From Cololabis saira (taxonomy: Eukaryota; Chordata; Actinopteri; Beloniformes; Belonidae), in NCBI RefSeq assembly GCF_033807715.1, contig NC_084597.1:5102666-5166665 (forward strand): 64,000 nt of DNA, written 5' to 3'. The position numbers were made by a program, and so were the translations under genes. Below the pieces are notes generated by a model that saw only the letters and a program-made list of their open reading frames with translations, was not told the DNA's origin and did not search any database. This document shows, piece by piece, positions 11,106-20,703 of the stretch (position 1 is its first letter; each line of letters opens with the position of its first letter).

Positions 11106-11749
11106 AGGAGCTGTATGTAAGAGCAATAATAAAACGAATCATAAAATGTCATGTTAATTTCAAATACTTATGTCACTGACAACAGCACTCAAGCCAGGAT
11201 ATTCCAGTTTAAAAAGAGGAGTTGCAGCCCTCAACTGATGTTTATGTTGTCATTTTTTGTTTTGGTCTGAAGCTCCACCCTCCACCTATCTCCCAATCAC
11301 CAAGTCAGTATTGTTTCTGAAGCTCCACCCTCCACCTATCTCCCAATCACCAAGTCAGTATTGTTTCTGAAGCTCCACCCTCCACCTATCTCCCAATCAC
11401 CAAGTCAGTATTGTTTCTGAAGCTCCACCCTCCACCTATCTCCCAATCACCAAGTCAGTATTGTTTCTGAAGCTCCACCCTCCACCTATCTCCCAATGAC
11501 CAAGTCAGTATTGTTTCTGAAGCTCCACCCTCCACCTATCTCCCAATCACCAAGTCAGTATTGTTTCGGCATCCGGGTTGCCAGCTCGGCTCTAATTATC
11601 GCAGCCATGGCAGCCTACGTTCCTGCTGCATTCTGCAGCCAACCTGGCAACCTCTGGTCGGGGGGAGGAGGGGGAGGGTACACGCCGCTCAACAATATTT
11701 TGAAAGTGACTGCAGTACCAGTTTTGGACATTTCTTACAGACGGCTCCT
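11106..11749. mobile_element. piggyBac-like MITE nested in the AATCGATT MITE
   Basis: Terminal inverted repeats are aggagctgtatgtaaga and tcttacagacggctcct. TTAA lies on both sides (11102-11105, 11750-11753). The other copy of the host MITE reads straight through one TTAA at 19198-19201, so TTAA is the duplicated target, the piggyBac signature. It contains six 50-bp repeats. Confidence 0.85.
11271..11567 (+). repeat. Six tandem copies of a 50-bp unit
   Basis: The phrase agctccaccctccacctatc recurs at 11271, 11321, 11371, 11421, 11471 and 11521, an exact 50-bp period. The copies are almost identical (copy 5 has caatgacc instead of caatcacc), so the array is young. Confidence 0.95.
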
Positions 11750-12222
11750 TTAAAGGTATGAAAACATTAAAGTTTTCAGTTATAATTGCATGAATTGTCT
11801 ATATTTCTTTGCTTTATATACTGTCTTGGGGTTACATTTGCATAAATGTTAAAAACAAATTTCTCATAAATGGGGAAAAAATAAAACCGATTTCATCCGT
11901 CTCTGTTTCCTCCCTGGATCTGTTTGGTAATTCTGACCCACGATGTTTCTGAAAGCAGTTCTATCAGCATTCTGGGAGCTGATTGGTCCTTACAGCATCA
12001 TTAGCTGCAATACTTGCTGTTGAATCTCAACATAATACTAGTAGTAATATTTTGCATAACTACAGTCATATAATTCATGCAACAGCTGAAAAAACAGTTT
12101 TAATAACACTAACCCAAATCAATATCGGATCGAATCGAATCGTGATAATCGATTCTGAATCTTAAGAATCGGAATCGAATCAATTATTGATATTTGAATC
12201 GATCCCCAGCCCTATACAGTAT

Positions 12223-13269
12223 AATTAATCAATTATCCGTGGTAGGTTTTATTTATGTGTTTATACATTTCTACTCACATTTAATAAGATTTCATGAACA
12301 AGGGATGGATGTGTCACATTGAAGCCTAACATAACTGGCATGTCTGCGTAGGAAGCTCATATTCATTCATGCAGTATTATATTAAAACAAGAATCCTAAC
12401 AAGAACACAACATTTATTGATATACCCCATTTATGTTTTGATTAAGTGAAGCATTTTGCTATCTTCCATGTTGTAGATGTTTTCCAATTGCCATTAAACT
12501 GTTGTACATGTGTGGTTCATCCGTTAAAGAAAAGGTTGAAAAAAAATAGCGTTTTAGTTTATTGCTGCCTCCCACAGTTACAAAACACAAGAACACATTT
12601 GGTTGTTGCAGGTGGAAATCATGCAGTTGTATATTTGCATACAGGACGGGGGAGTGGAGTCTCCAGCAAAGCAATCATTATTATTGTTTTTTTCTTGGCT
12701 TTGTATTAGTTGGACTACTTTGGAACCAGTTGAACTGTACTGTTGAAGTGTCTCGAGAGATGATGATTCGGCGCTTCAGAGATGCAGATGAGAAGAATTG
12801 AATCGTCAGATTTGATGACGCCTAATGCAGGGTTTATTTTTGAGCTGGAAAACATGTCTTGTTGTTTGTGTGGTATCTTTTTACCCCATATTTTAATGTC
12901 TCCCATTTGCATGAGATATCGTCAGTGCTTTAGACAGAAACTGGTAATTTGTTCAAATAAATTACTTCAGATAAATCATAACAAGTCAGATGTCAGCTCA
13001 CAGTCACGTTTTACTTCCAAAATTATGCATAAGGATGCTGCAATATGTGTTGCCTTTTCACTAATGAGAAACATTGAATTAGGATGAGATGCAGTAACTG
13101 TGGAAACAACTGTCCTGATGGATAATAAACCTGTGCAATATGAAATGGAAAAGACGGCGGCTTTTCTTTTTGGCCAATAGCGAGTGAGTCCTGCACAAGT
13201 CATCTCTTCAGATGCTATCCTTCAATCCAGATTACATGAATCCTGGTTACATTTTCCACTTTCATAAGC
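12223..13269. other. No recognised gene or repeat
   Basis: About 1 kb of apparently single-copy intron-like DNA. Small overlapping open frames on both strands (12446-13203) show no recognised domain. Confidence 0.35.
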
Positions 13270-14136
13270 TTCTAAATCAGGGGTGTCAAATGTGCGGCCC
13301 GAGAGAGATTTTCATGCGGCCCGCGATAAGTTTCCAACGCAAAAAAAACTAAATGTTAATTTACTAAAAAGGAAGGCCTAAATAATTGCCATGAATCGCA
13401 GCATATCCGATAATATATTTCTTCTACAAATCCATCGTTATTCCACAAATAGAGCAGTTTTCGATTTTTTTTTTAGTTTTCTAGAATGCATTTGCCGATT
13501 TTATTTCTTTATAGACGGTTGTTTATTTTTATTAACTGACTACTATTATATATTTTCGCAGGAAAAATATCACTGCTAAAAAAGATGATAGAAGATATTT
13601 AATCGGATAATTTCAGTTTTGAATACGAGGATAGTGACAAAGTAAAACAGTTAAAAGAGAAGTGCTGACTTTTTCGGCACACTGGCGTAAATATCCGCGC
13701 CATTTTTTAAAAATAAATACACTTAATTGTACTGGAAAAATCTCTAAATCACAAAGGCTACGTTCACACTGCAGTCCTTAATGCTCAATTCCGATTTTTT
13801 CCCATATCCGATTTTTTTGTGTGGCTGTTCACATTTAAAATGTGTCCTATATCCGACTCGAGTGTGAACGCATCGCGGCCCTGAACTGACCCGCATGCGC
13901 AGAGGCGTGTGATGATCACAATGATGGATTTGCATCACAGGTGCCTGTGAACTGCCAATTATCCATCAAGCTCCACAATTATCATGTTAACATTAAATCA
14001 GATAGATTTGTCAAGGACGTTTCTCTTGCATCTCTATCATTGTGCGGGCATGAATTCTCAGAGTTTTGTGGGAGCGGGCGGGAGCGGATGTAAACACTGC
14101 GGGCGCGGGCGGGAGTGGAACACACACGTTGCGGGT

Positions 14137-14230
14137 GCGGGACTGTTTTCTTCATCATTTTCTTCATCCCGCTCCCGCTGCATTTCTGGTCAGAAATGCA
14201 GCGGGAGCGGGATGAAGAAAACAGTCCCGC
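14137..14230. repeat. Near-perfect G/C-rich palindrome with 2-bp loop
   Basis: The left arm ends gctgcatttctg, the loop is gt, and the right arm starts cagaaatgcagc. Outer ends are gcgggactg and cagtcccgc. The left arm carries an extra 12-bp duplicate (cattttcttcat). DNA or RNA could form a hairpin of about 40 bp. Confidence 0.85.
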
Positions 14231-14383
14231 TATAGCAGGGCTCTAGCTCCGCTCCCCGGAGTGTCAGCTCTGCTCTCCGGCGTTCAGCTGGGTTTATCAC
14301 CTAACACACGGTCCAGCTCGTTGTAAAACGGGCAGGTTATGCGACCACGACCGCTTCGCTGATTTGAATCCTCAGCTTCTTTA

Positions 14384-14384
14384 T

Positions 14385-14415
<31 letters not shown>

Positions 14416-14540
14416 TCGTCTGATCTGAGTTCGTAAGGGGAAAAGAGGTGAGCGGTGGGAGGGGAGGAGGAGAGGCGGAGGCGGCCCGGAGGGACCCCCG
14501 CCGTCTCCCGTGTCTCCCCCGCGGCTCGGGGCTCTGCGTG
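14384..14540 (-). pseudogene. rDNA fragment: 5' end of 28S plus ITS2-like DNA
   Basis: On the minus strand, ctcagatcagacgagacaac is followed by ccgctgaatttaagcatatt. This is the strongly conserved start of eukaryotic 28S rRNA, preceded by G/C-rich sequence as expected for ITS2 (14441-14540). Beyond cttaagcatattactaa-type sequence the 28S match decays quickly. It lies inside a transposon, so it is a captured or inserted fragment rather than a working rRNA gene. Confidence 0.8.
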
Positions 14541-15424
14541 TGACGTCAAAGTCGCATTAATTCCGACCTGGCTGTTCACACTGAGGTCGCATTGCAAAAC
14601 ATCAGACCTGTATCCGATTTAGAACCACATATGGAAGTGACCTGAATCTGATTTGAAAAGATCAGATTCCATGTGACTTGTGCTGTTCACACTGTCATAA
14701 ACAAATCGGATCTGAGTCACATATGAGCAAAAAATCGGATTTGGGTCACTTGGGAACTGCAGTGTGAACGTAGCCAAAGAAACACTCTGGGATGTAATAA
14801 GAAAGATTTTACTTTTAATTAAATTTCCTATAAAAAAGCGAAACATAAAAACACATACTTGTTTCTGTTTCTTTGTAAAATTATATTAAAAGTATCTTAC
14901 ATAATTTGAAAAAAAACGAGAAATTTCAAGAAAAGATCCTGAAGAAATATATTTTACATAATTAGAGTGTAAACAAAGTGCACATTTCCTTTAAAATTAA
15001 CTAAACTGATATAGGATTAGATAACAATAGTAAAAAAAAAAAAGAATTTGAAAAAAAAAAAAATTGCACCGTTTTTGTTATTTTGAGCGTGCGGCCTGCG
15101 AGAAAGAAATTGGTCAAATCCGACCCGCGAAGCAAAATGAGTTTGACACCCCTGTTCTAAATCTTAAATATGTTTTGCTAAAGTCATATTGCTTGAATAT
15201 GTTTATCATTCCACACATTTCTTGAAGAGACGTCCATATTGTTAGTTTTTTGATTTTGTAACATACATGCATAAACTGAAAATCTCTCTTAAATTACTGT
15301 AAATTTCTCTCATTGTTCTTGATTTGAAGGATAGATGTTTAGAGTATTACTTTAATCCACTCTGCCTTCTCTCCTGTAGTTCAGCTTTTGAGCAACTTGG
15401 AGATCGAGCTGTGAGTCTTACAAC

Positions 15425-16162
15425 TAGGGGTGGGTATTGCCAAGGACCTCTCGATACAATACACATCACGATACCTGAGTCACAATACGATATGATATTG
15501 CGATATCCAAATTTTGCGATATATTGCAATATATAAAGTTTGCTGAAAACTGTAAAAAGCTTTATGGATCTTAAAATCTGAGTTGCACGTTCATCAGATT
15601 ATAGTGACAATTCATGGGACAAACTGAGTCAAAACAATATTTTATTATAACTATTCAAGCTAAAGTTACAACATTTTTGTATATGTTTTTCATATTATTT
15701 ACATCATATGAAATTAACATTAAATTTAGTATGAGGTTGCTTTAATTATGTGGCAAATGATAATAAACACAAGAAAGATGGAACTAAAACCAAGGACAGG
15801 CACAGTGATCAGTCAGTATAGATATAAATCCATAAATAAATAAACCTCTGTCCATTATTTTTCATTTTTTAAGGACAGGCAATTGTGTTATATAAAAAAT
15901 AAATTATAAAATGAAATAAAACGTGAAATAAAACCTGAGCTCAGTGCAGGGCCCTCCCGGGATTGGTAGAGAGTGGCAATGCCCAGGACTGTCACTTAGG
16001 TAGGAGCACTGGGTGATGAAATGGGAAAAAATCAGGGATAAAAAAATTAAAATTAAAATTAAAAAAAAAAAAAAAATGATATTCAAATTTTGAATATCGA
16101 TATTGAATCATTTGGAAAAGTACCGCGATATATTGCCATATCAATATTTTTGCCCACCACTA
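15425..16162. mobile_element. hAT-like MITE, TAGGGGTGGGTATTGCCA ends
   Basis: Begins taggggtgggtattgcca and ends tttttgcccaccacta; both subterminal regions are rich in cgatat/atattg steps. An exact 8-bp duplication cttacaac flanks it (15417-15424, 16163-16170). It contains a SINE 3' fragment at 15930-16075. Confidence 0.85.
15930..16075 (+). mobile_element. 3' part of a SINE, same family as 35799-37135
   Basis: The run cctgagctcagtgcagggcc, then tgcccaggactgtcacttag, then an A-rich tail matches the complement of 35799-35935. It lacks the tRNA-like head and lies inside the 15425-16162 MITE. Confidence 0.65.
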
Positions 16163-16170
16163 CTTACAAC

Positions 16171-16477
16171 CCTCGGTGCCTGCCACATTGACCACCACCA
16201 GTGGTCCACTCTCGCTGCTGACCGTGACGCCTGGCGCCGCACCGTCCACCAGGCTGTCACCGCTTTTGAGGACTACCGCACAGAGAACCTGAAGGAGAAA
16301 CGCCGCAGGAGGAAGAACCTGGAAGCCTCAGCAGCTGTACCTGACGTGACCTTTGACTGCAGCCGCTGCGGCCGGACCTGTCTGTCCCGCATCGGGCTTG
16401 TCAGCCACGAGCGTGCCTGCAGTCGACGTGGACAGCCCCCTTCATAAAATCTTCGTTCGCAAAGCCAAGCCAAGAGA
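16171..16477 (+). pseudogene. C-terminal remnant of a LINE ORF2 with terminal zinc knuckle
   Basis: Reading to the stop at 16447 gives a basic helix-like stretch (LAADRDAWRRTVHQA, then KEKRRRRK) and a C-terminal Cys/His motif, CSRCGRTCLSRIGLVSH. That layout is typical of the C-terminus of fish endonuclease-reverse transcriptase LINE proteins. After the stop a short tail ends gccaagccaagaga. The fragment is flanked by cttacaac on both sides (16163-16170, 16478-16485). It is a 5'-truncated dead copy. Confidence 0.7.
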
Positions 16478-16485
16478 CTTACAAC

Positions 16486-16861
16486 CAGATAAATGCATCT
16501 TCAAAAATGGCTTGTCCGTATAAATTAATATAATTTGTGGTTTGTTTTTTTCAATTATTTTGTACTGAAAATGAAATGCACATCTTTTTCTCTATCATTA
16601 AGGTTTAAGTACCGTAATACATTTTACGTTATAGTCATGTCTAAGTATTAGCAGTTTCTTCTCAAGTTAAACTTTTCTACACAAATGTTATTGTTATTTT
16701 TCTTAGACAATAGTTCTGTTTGGGCCAGTTTATGAAGTATTTCATTGACATGAAACCATGTTAGTAATGCACAAACAATGAGTTCAAAGTAAATCAGTGT
16801 GAAGTAAGAAGTGTTAATCGAGCAGAGAGGAGAATAAATGAAACAAGTGAACCTCTCTTAC
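16486..16861. other. Intron sequence next to the BRINP exon
   Basis: Lies downstream of the exon donor on the minus strand. No repeat or coding sequence recognised. Confidence 0.45.
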
Positions 16862-17052
16862 CTCCCAGGGTGGCTGAGATGAGAATGTGGGTTCCATATT
16901 TCTTGATGATGGTGTCGATGAACTGCTGGGTTGTGGGTCTGCGGCCCAGCAAGCGAACGCTACGCTGGAAGTCTGGCATAAGTGGCACGGGGTTCCGGAT
17001 GAGGTCCCTTCTCTCGATCGCAGTGTTCCTCACCTTCCAACGTGCAAATTCC
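16862..17052 (-). CDS. brinp2/brinp3: Internal exon of a BRINP-family gene (BRINP2/3-like)
   Basis: This 191-bp exon translates without stops into a conserved vertebrate peptide that includes [36 protein letters not shown] and [16 protein letters not shown] recognise this as part of the MACPF region of BRINP proteins (BMP/retinoic-acid-inducible neural-specific, secreted or ER-lumenal proteins that restrain cell-cycle progression in neurons). The acceptor on the minus strand is tttctattag|GGAATT and the donor is CTGGGAG|gtaagag. One base of a split codon lies at each end with 63 codons between, so it is internally consistent. The sequence fits BRINP2 or BRINP3 better than BRINP1; I cannot separate those two. 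No other exon of this gene was recognised, implying introns that fill the rest of the window. Confidence 0.87.
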
Positions 17053-17322
17053 CTAATAGAAACAAAAAACAACAAGCGCTCACAGTGAAATCACTCAGTA
17101 TGTGCCAATAAAACAGGATTAATTACAGAGGCTATACATTAATTATACAGACTTGGTCTCCACGAATGTGTTTGTCAGAAAACACTTCTGGCGGTTCACA
17201 TAGTGGTCTTTCTCATCAATAAAACAAGAGAAAGGACTGGAGGGTTTTAACTATTTACAAGGCAGATGTGGGTTCTGGTCATGTTAAATTGGCATAAAAA
17301 CAAACAACAAGTGTATGTGTTT

Positions 17323-17526
17323 TAGGGATGGGCGGTATGGACTAAAAAATGTATCACGATAATTTCTGGCATTTATCCCGATAACGATAAAAATGACGAT
17401 AAAAAAAATACGAATTCAACTCCATCTTTGTAACTATAAATCTATCTCACTCTCAGATCCACCATGTTTGTTACACAAAAACGTCATCAATGGGAATGTA
17501 TCCTTTTTTCTTTCTTTCTTTCTTTT

Positions 17527-17558
<32 letters not shown>

Positions 17559-17580
17559 TTCCTTCTTTTTTCCCTTCATT

Positions 17581-17612
<32 letters not shown>

Positions 17613-18058
17613 GCTAATTTCCTTCCTTCCTTCCTTCCTTCTTTCCTTCCTTCCTCCTTCCTTCCTCCATCTTCCTTCATTCCTTCCTTCCTTCCTTCCT
17701 CCATCTTCCATCCATCCTTCCTTCCTGCTTCCTTATCCATCTTCCTTCCTTCCTTCCTTCCTTCCTTCCTTCCTTCCTTCCTTCCTTCCTTCCTTCCTTC
17801 CTTCCTTCCTTCCTTCCTTCCTTCCTTCCTTCCTTCCTTCCTTCCTTCCTTCCTTCCTTCCTTCCTTCCTTCCTTCCTTCCTTCCTTCCTTCCTTCCTTC
17901 ACGTACGTTGTGCGTGGATTTAACACAGAACCATAAATCAGTTTTACACAAAAACGTCATCAACATGAATTTATCATTTTTACCGTGAGATACAAATTCT
18001 TACTGTGGGGAATTTTTTTGACGGTTTATCGTGAACGGTAAAATATCACCCATTCCTA
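17323..18058 (+). mobile_element. Microsatellite-bearing hAT-like MITE (copy 3)
   Basis: Begins tagggatgggcggtatgg and ends atcacccattccta. The flanking 8-mers atgtgttt (17315-17322) and atgttttt (18059-18066) differ by one base. The array at about 17508-17899 changes from TTTC to TTCC with interruptions. The Harbinger-like segment cacgtacgttgtgcgtgg ... aaccataaatcag follows. Confidence 0.85.
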
Positions 18059-18066
18059 ATGTTTTT

Positions 18067-18540
18067 AAAGAATAACCACAAAAAGAGAAAAAAAATATAT
18101 AAAATTGTATTTTTAACAATGTGCATGGATTCTCATTTGTTTTGGATCAGCATGAACTCAAGATACTTCATACAGCTTTTAAAAGGCCAGTCAGTTTATT
18201 GTCTGAGTTAGTTCTGATTATTTTAGCAGCTTACACTGTTGGAAACAAACAGGTACGATATAATTGTCTCTGGAAACCGTAGTTCCAACAATTGTGATAA
18301 AGCTGTACTTGCTGTACTTAAAAGCTTGGTTCCTGATTGCAACATAACTGATGACAAACTTAATCATGGCGATGACAATTTACAGGTATTTCAACAAATC
18401 AAAAGGAGTTTGAGAAAACAAGAGTAAGTTGACAATGTTTGATATTTTTGTTGCTAAGATATGTCTGATTACTACGGAGCCCCTCTGGTGACATTTGAAA
18501 AAAATTAAATAATGCGTGGCCACGCATTACTGTAATAACT
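18067..18540. other. No recognised feature
   Basis: A 62-codon open frame at 18239-18427 (plus) has no recognised domain. Confidence 0.35.
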
Positions 18541-18615
18541 CGTATAATATAAGAATAAAGTCATAATGTTGCGAGAATAAACTCGTAATATTACGAGAAT
18601 AAAGTCGTAATATTA
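18541..18615 (+). repeat. Fragment of the AATAAAGTCGTAATATTACG foldback repeat
   Basis: About four ~20-bp units with agaataaagtcataatgttg and agtcgtaatatta, matching one arm of the element at 9737-10473. Confidence 0.75.
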
Positions 18616-18994
18616 TATCTTTAAAGTTTGATTATATAGGGAATAGAATGTTTGGTGGCCGTGGGAGCTGCTTGAGCCCAAACTGTCATACAGTATGAGA
18701 TGTTTGAGAAAATCATAGCATGCATGTAGAGCAGAGCGGCCTGGTTAGGTACGTACTGTCAGATTAACTTAATGTGATAATACTGCAAGCGATTCCATGC
18801 TGATCGGATTGTTTACTTCAGAAACAGCTGATCGACCCGAGGCCGGCCGGCCCGGCAGCGAGACCTGCAGACGTCCCAGCGGAGTTACGGAGGAAAACAC
18901 ATCCGGGACGCAGAGGAGGATCGAAGCAGCAGGAAAAAAGATGACGGGTTGAGGCAACGGAGGTTAGAAAAGTGGAGGTTTAAGATGTGCCTCC
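18616..18994. other. No recognised feature
   Basis: Contains a short G/C-rich patch (18835-18925) with gaggccggccggcccgg; function unknown. Confidence 0.35.
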
Positions 18995-19607
18995 CCCTGT
19001 GTGTTGAAAAAAACGATTTTCTGATTCTAAATCGATTCTCATATTAATTCCTAAAAATCGATTTGTATATCTAAAGATCGATTTTTTTTTTTCATCATTA
19101 CATTACAACTTTTGGTATTTTTTTGTTTATGCCCAAAAAAGGAATGTTTTGTTGGACTAGAGAATAACTGGTGCCATATTTTTGCCTTTAAATATGTTTA
19201 AAGGTATGAAACATTAAAGATTTCAGTTATAATTGCATAAATTGTCTATATTTCATTACTTTATATACTGTCTTGGGGTTACATTTGCATAAAATGCGAA
19301 AAACCTAATTCTCAAAAATTAAAAACCGAAAAAGACAGAAAAAGGAAAAAATAAAAACGGAATGGGGGAAAAATTAAAACTGATTTCTTCCGGCCTTTAC
19401 AGCACCATTAGCTGCCAATACTTGCTGTTGAATCTCAATATAATACTAGTATTCATATGTTGCATAACTACACAGTCATATCATTCATGCAACAGCTCAA
19501 AAAACTGTTTTAATAACACTAACCCAAATCAACATTGAATCAAATCTTGATAATCGATTCTGAATTTTAAGAATGAGAATAGATTCTTGAAATTTGAATC
19601 GATCAAG
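18995..19607 (+). mobile_element. AATCGATT-family hAT-like MITE (copy 2, shorter)
   Basis: Follows copy 1 (10883-12214) from tgtgttgaaaaaa through aaatcgattctcatattaat and on to tttgaatcgatc. It lacks the nested TTAA element and keeps a single TTAA at 19198-19201. Its left end is eroded and no clear target duplication remains. Confidence 0.75.
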
Positions 19608-19619
19608 AATCAATCGATC

Positions 19620-19866
19620 AGGAATGTGTCTGCACCATGATATTCTCGACCACAATGTCTCCATTGCCGGCTTTCACACCAAACAGCCGACAGAGACTGG
19701 GCCAAGAGCAGCAGGTACAAAGGTAAGGGGCTCTCCGTTCCAGTGGACGACCGTTGGTGCAATCCTACTCATGTCAATATCAAGGAGCAAATCTTTGACT
19801 GAACTTTGTGCTGCTGGACTTCGACCATACTATCTACCCAGGGAGTTCAGGTCATCATGGTGACTG
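19620..19866 (+). pseudogene. Endonuclease-domain fragment of a LINE
   Basis: The plus frame contains PFQWTTVGA and, near the end, ELCAAGLRPYYLPREF. I recognise the last motif from the apurinic-like endonuclease domain of fish non-LTR retrotransposons. Homology stops at the insertion of the 19875 MITE; a LINE-like 3' tail follows that MITE. Neither a start nor an RT domain is present, so the copy is dead. Confidence 0.6.
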
Positions 19867-19874
19867 GTTATGTG

Positions 19875-20620
19875 CAGTACTGGAGTTGAGGGCGGATGAG
19901 TGGGGAGGGCATCCCCCCCAGAAATAAAAACGGTCAAAATATCCCCCCTTTCCATCCCTCATGTCATTTCATCAATGAATGTGGTTTTACTGCTATTTCA
20001 ACATTTAGAGTCATCACCAGAAAAATAACACCAGAAAAATAACTTATTTGACAATTTTCACCTGTTTCAAGTAAATTTTCACTTGAAATAAGTAGAAAAA
20101 TCTGCCAGTGGGGAAAAGATTTATCTTCTTATTACAAGCAAAAAAATCTTGTTCCGCTGGCAGATTTTTCTACTTATTTCAAGAAAAAATTTACTTGAAA
20201 CAGGTGAAAATTGTAGTTTTTTTCCAATGATGAGTCTTGTTTTAAATGTAATGAGATTTTTTTTTCACTAAAATGAGACATTTTAACTAGAAATAAGACA
20301 AATATTCTTGTTAAGATTTTGAGTTTTTGCAGTGATCCATTTAACTTATCCTGTGAAGGACAGAGTCATATTGATAAGTTCAGAAAAGTGTTTTTTATTG
20401 TTGTGTTTTGATGTATTTGATGTAAGCCCAGTGGATATTTAAAGCTTACAGAAGGCTGCATTTAACTGCTGCTATGTCATTCCTGCAGTATTTCTGCAGG
20501 TGTTTTGGTCACTGCTATTATTTGTAATATATTATAATATTTGTAATCAGCACAAATTATCTGTCCCCATATGATAAAATCCACCAACCCCCCTGATACT
20601 GTTTTACAACTCAAGTACTG
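19875..20620. mobile_element. hAT-like MITE, CAGTACTGGAGTTGAG ends (copy 1)
   Basis: Begins cagtactggagttgaggg and ends acaactcaagtactg. The flanking 8-mers gttatgtg (19867-19874) and gttatgtc (20621-20628) differ by one base. The interior carries a long palindromic block built on cacctgtttcaagtaaattt and cttgaaataagtag. Confidence 0.85.
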
Positions 20621-20703
20621 GTTATGTCCCCCCTCTGCAAATCCAACGTGGCGCTGTGGCAAAATCATTTCCCTGCAAGGGGTAAATAAAGTCAATTCTC
20701 TTC
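20621..20703 (+). repeat. LINE 3'-tail-like sequence
   Basis: The stretch atccaacgtggcgctgtgg, then ccctgcaaggggtaaataaa, resembles the terminal part of a fish LINE. It may be the other side of the LINE fragment at 19620-19866, split by the MITE. Confidence 0.4.

Larger units (their letters stand above)
10883..12214 (+). mobile_element. hAT-like MITE of the AATCGATT family (copy 1) with a nested TTAA element
   Basis: Begins taggcctgtgtt followed by repeated aaatcgatt motifs, and ends gaatcgatccccagcccta. An exact 8-bp duplication tacagtat flanks it (10875-10882, 12215-12222). A shorter copy at 18995-19607 lacks the nested insertion, giving an empty-site comparison. No coding sequence. Confidence 0.85.
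13756..14775. mobile_element. Nested element with GGCTACGTTCACACTGCAG inverted repeats
   Basis: The left end ggctacgttcacactgcag is mirrored by ctgcagtgtgaacgtagcc at the right end. Subterminal repeats of ttcacactg and atccgatt occur on both sides. Flanks are caaa and aaag, so the duplication may be only AAA and the superfamily is unclear. It has a G/C-rich centre with a long palindrome and an rDNA-like fragment, unlike its A/T-rich surroundings. Confidence 0.8.
13278..15154. mobile_element. hAT-like element, CAGGGGTGTCAAA ends, interrupted by another element
   Basis: Begins caggggtgtcaaatgtgcgg and ends atgagtttgacacccctg, a terminal inverted repeat. An exact 8-bp target duplication ttctaaat flanks it (13270-13277, 15155-15162), which fits hAT. 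I recognise no transposase. Bases 13756-14775 are a separate nested element. Confidence 0.85.

Noticed and set aside
11271..11567. Regular 50-bp repeats resembling a CRISPR array
   Set aside because: Units are contiguous with no variable spacers, the genome is eukaryotic, and they lie within a TTAA-flanked MITE.
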